The position numbers and the translations under genes are program-made. Below the pieces are notes generated by a model. The model was not told the origin of the DNA and searched no databases. It was given only the letters and a program-made list of their open reading frames with translations. A stretch of 30,098 nucleotides of DNA from Chara braunii (taxonomy: Eukaryota > Streptophyta > Charophyceae > Charales > Characeae), in assembly GCA_003427395.1 (NCBI GenBank), contig BFEA01000881.1, forward strand, positions 32,971 through 63,068, read 5' to 3'. Below, in pieces: positions 28,044 to 30,098 of the stretch (the stretch's first letter is position 1; each line of letters starts with the position of its first letter).

Positions 28044-30098
28044 TGTCGCGCGCGACGGTCCCACACCCAGACGCAAAGTAATATTTTTGGTGTTGGACCT
28101 CACGGTCGTGTCACGCAGGAGTTTTTTTTTTTACTTTACGCAATACCAACTCCGACCGTGCGCGCGTGCTATACCTCTCGCGACTCCCTACGACAGGTTA
28201 GGGATCCCGCAAGGTACAACATACCTCCACCTGCGGGAGTTGTCACCATCCCTTAGGTGGGCGTATCCCTGCTGAGCTACTGACCCATATACGAAGGCTT
28301 TTACATGCAATCGCAGAGGTAGGCCAGCAGAGGTAGGCATACGCGCGGTAGAACGCCTTATGACTGACCCGTATATCGGGACCGGAGTGCTAACTCCCCG
28401 GACCGACTATCTAATCAGGTCGACTTCTCGGACAGTCTTCCACGCTAAGCTAACTATGACAATGACTCTATGTTTCTTCTGTTGACCTTATGAAAATGCC
28501 AGAGTCAAACCCTTAGTAATCTCCCATTCTCTCAAAAGAAGTCCCATACAAATGACGTCCTAGGTACCGACCAGCCTACGATCTCACTCACATATATATA
28601 TATATAAATATATATATATAAGTATATATGTAATATCAGGGGAGTTGTATGAGCGATGGATCTCACTTTCACGATTGTCGTGTTCCTTTACCCAAATGTC
28701 TCAGACGATCGCAAATTCAGAAGACAGCACAAACGTTCAACACCTGTGTAGATGCAAGACATCACATACACACATACAGATGCAGACACAAAATGCGCTA
28801 CAAGCGTCAACCTTTAACCCATTCATAGCAAGCCACTCACACCCCAAAACCTTGAAAACAACATTTTTTCCTAACCCTGACTCCTTTTACCCCAGCCCCA
28901 CACATTTTCCAAGACCTTTGAGTGTGATTTGGACAATTTAGGGATAGATACAGAGGGAAGATTTATCTGTTCCTTTCTTAGGTCTTGCCTTAGGTGTGGG
29001 CATCAAGCCATGGTGGAAGTTGAGTCGGAGTTCTACCGACCTGTTATCCAGAGATAATATAATTGATGTTTTTACGGATTCCCCCGTAAGTTCTCCGAAG
29101 TGTCAAAACCTGTAGACACAACACAGTCCAAGAGAAACTTAACATCCCTCTCCCTAACTGAGATGTAGAAAGTTCCTTCTAGACTCTGTGTCTTCTGTCT
29201 GACTTCTACCCTTAACTAATTGTTTGGGTTGTTGCCCCTTTCGCTTCAGGTAGTGAATAATAATTCACTCCCCTTTTACTGTCACGGTAATTTTTCATAT
29301 TCCTTTTCACTATCTTATTCTTATCCTTTTTGGGGATTATCCTATCCGAGTTCCCTTCCTTCTCCTAACACACATGGACACATCACCAATCCAACCTACG
29401 AAAAAGAATTTCATTGAAGGAATCAGACAAATGGATAGTCTCTCTCTGAGGCAAGATCTCACTTATCATTTCTCAGTAGAATCGGAGATAGTTAGTTATG
29501 ATCGAATAATGCTGAGTGTGGAGAAAGTTAGTGGTGGTATGGCAGATCATTCAGGATATATTCACTTGTTACTGGAGCTTGATTGACAAAGGCAAATCTT
29601 GTGGGTCTTGGCCTTTGTGTGCCAAAACACACTTAGCTGTAGGTTTATCCTATGGCTAGTCACTTATAAGGCAGGTATCCCTGAAACCTCACTACTCTTA
29701 TATGAGTCTAGTCACTGATAAGGCAGGATTTCCCTGCTACTCTTGTCACTGGCTAGCCCTCAATAAGGCGGGTGTCCAAGGATCCTTGTTATTCTTATCA
29801 CCGACTAAGTGCTAGGATGTTTATTAATAAGGCAGCTGTCCCTGAAACCTCACAACTCTTATATCAGACTAGTCACTCATAAGGCAGGATTCCCCTGCCA
29901 CTCTTATCACTGACTAGCCTTCAATAAGGCGGGTGTTCAAGGATCCTTACTACTCTTACCACTCAATGAATGCTAGGTTTGATCAATGATAAGGCAGGTG
30001 TCCTTGAAACCTCACAACTCTTATGTCAGACTAGTCGCTGATAAGACAGGATTCCCCTGCTACTCTTATCAGTGGCTAGCCCTCAAAAGAGCGGGTGT
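28044..30098 (-). repeat. LTR of element B (5' LTR, cut by window edge)
   Basis: A near copy of the LTR at 14034, starting TGTCGCGCGCGACGG. Differences include a shorter segment near 28330, an extra CGGACAGTCTT near 28430 and a longer (TA)n tract at 28593-28628. The ~162-bp tandem units are in the same register (landmarks at 29761, 29922, 30084). The U3 end lies beyond the window. Small plus-strand frames in both LTR copies are not treated as genes because they are broken differently in each copy. Confidence 0.85.

Overview
The window reads as eukaryotic, repeat-dominated DNA with no recognisable host gene. Almost every coding signal is on the minus strand and belongs to decayed LTR retrotransposons of the Ty3/gypsy class (GAG zinc knuckles, aspartic protease, a reverse transcriptase remnant, RNase H, a DD35E integrase). 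One intact primer-binding site is complementary to the 3' end of plant-type tRNA-Asp. The style of the Gag proteins, the (AAT)n tracts and this primer choice suggest a streptophyte lineage. From memory of similar protein families, a charophyte alga such as Chara braunii is my best guess (inference, not provable here).

Layout, left to right. 1-411: an open minus-strand frame that runs off the left edge. 412-3129: non-coding, LTR-like DNA with a 51-bp minisatellite, a minus-strand TATA box and, at its right border, a polypurine tract. 3237-8880: degenerate ORF2 of element A (a second gag, zinc knuckle, protease, RT with its core deleted, RNase H, integrase, basic tail). 8890-11362: ORF1 of element A (gag, zinc knuckle, charged C-terminus). 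11693-13015: two paralogous accessory ORFs of unknown function. 13282-13590: a proline-rich leader ORF. 14034 to about 16340 or beyond: the 5' LTR of element A, with a ~162-bp tandem repeat. 17050-22650: a head-to-tail array of degenerate units, several ending in (AAT)n and carrying GTAAGT-like sites, plus CT/CA, TTTA and poly-T tracts. 22850-23550: two tRNA-like Pol III promoter candidates. 23950-25690: no recognised feature. 25692-27344: the truncated gag and leader of a related element B. 28022-28041: the intact tRNA-Asp primer site of B. 28044 to the right edge: the LTR of B, displaced exactly 14,010 bp from the LTR of A at the start and at the subrepeats.

The most unusual content is the architecture of element A: leader ORF, two tandem paralogous accessory ORFs, a complete gag ORF1 with its own zinc knuckle, then, after one in-frame TAA and 9 nt, an ORF2 that opens with a second gag module and zinc knuckle before pol. 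Element A is dead: it has many nonsense codons and frameshifts, a missing RT core and a cleanly removed primer-binding site. Its left end does not carry a copy of its right LTR, so it is hybrid, unusually long at its 3' end, or continues beyond the window.
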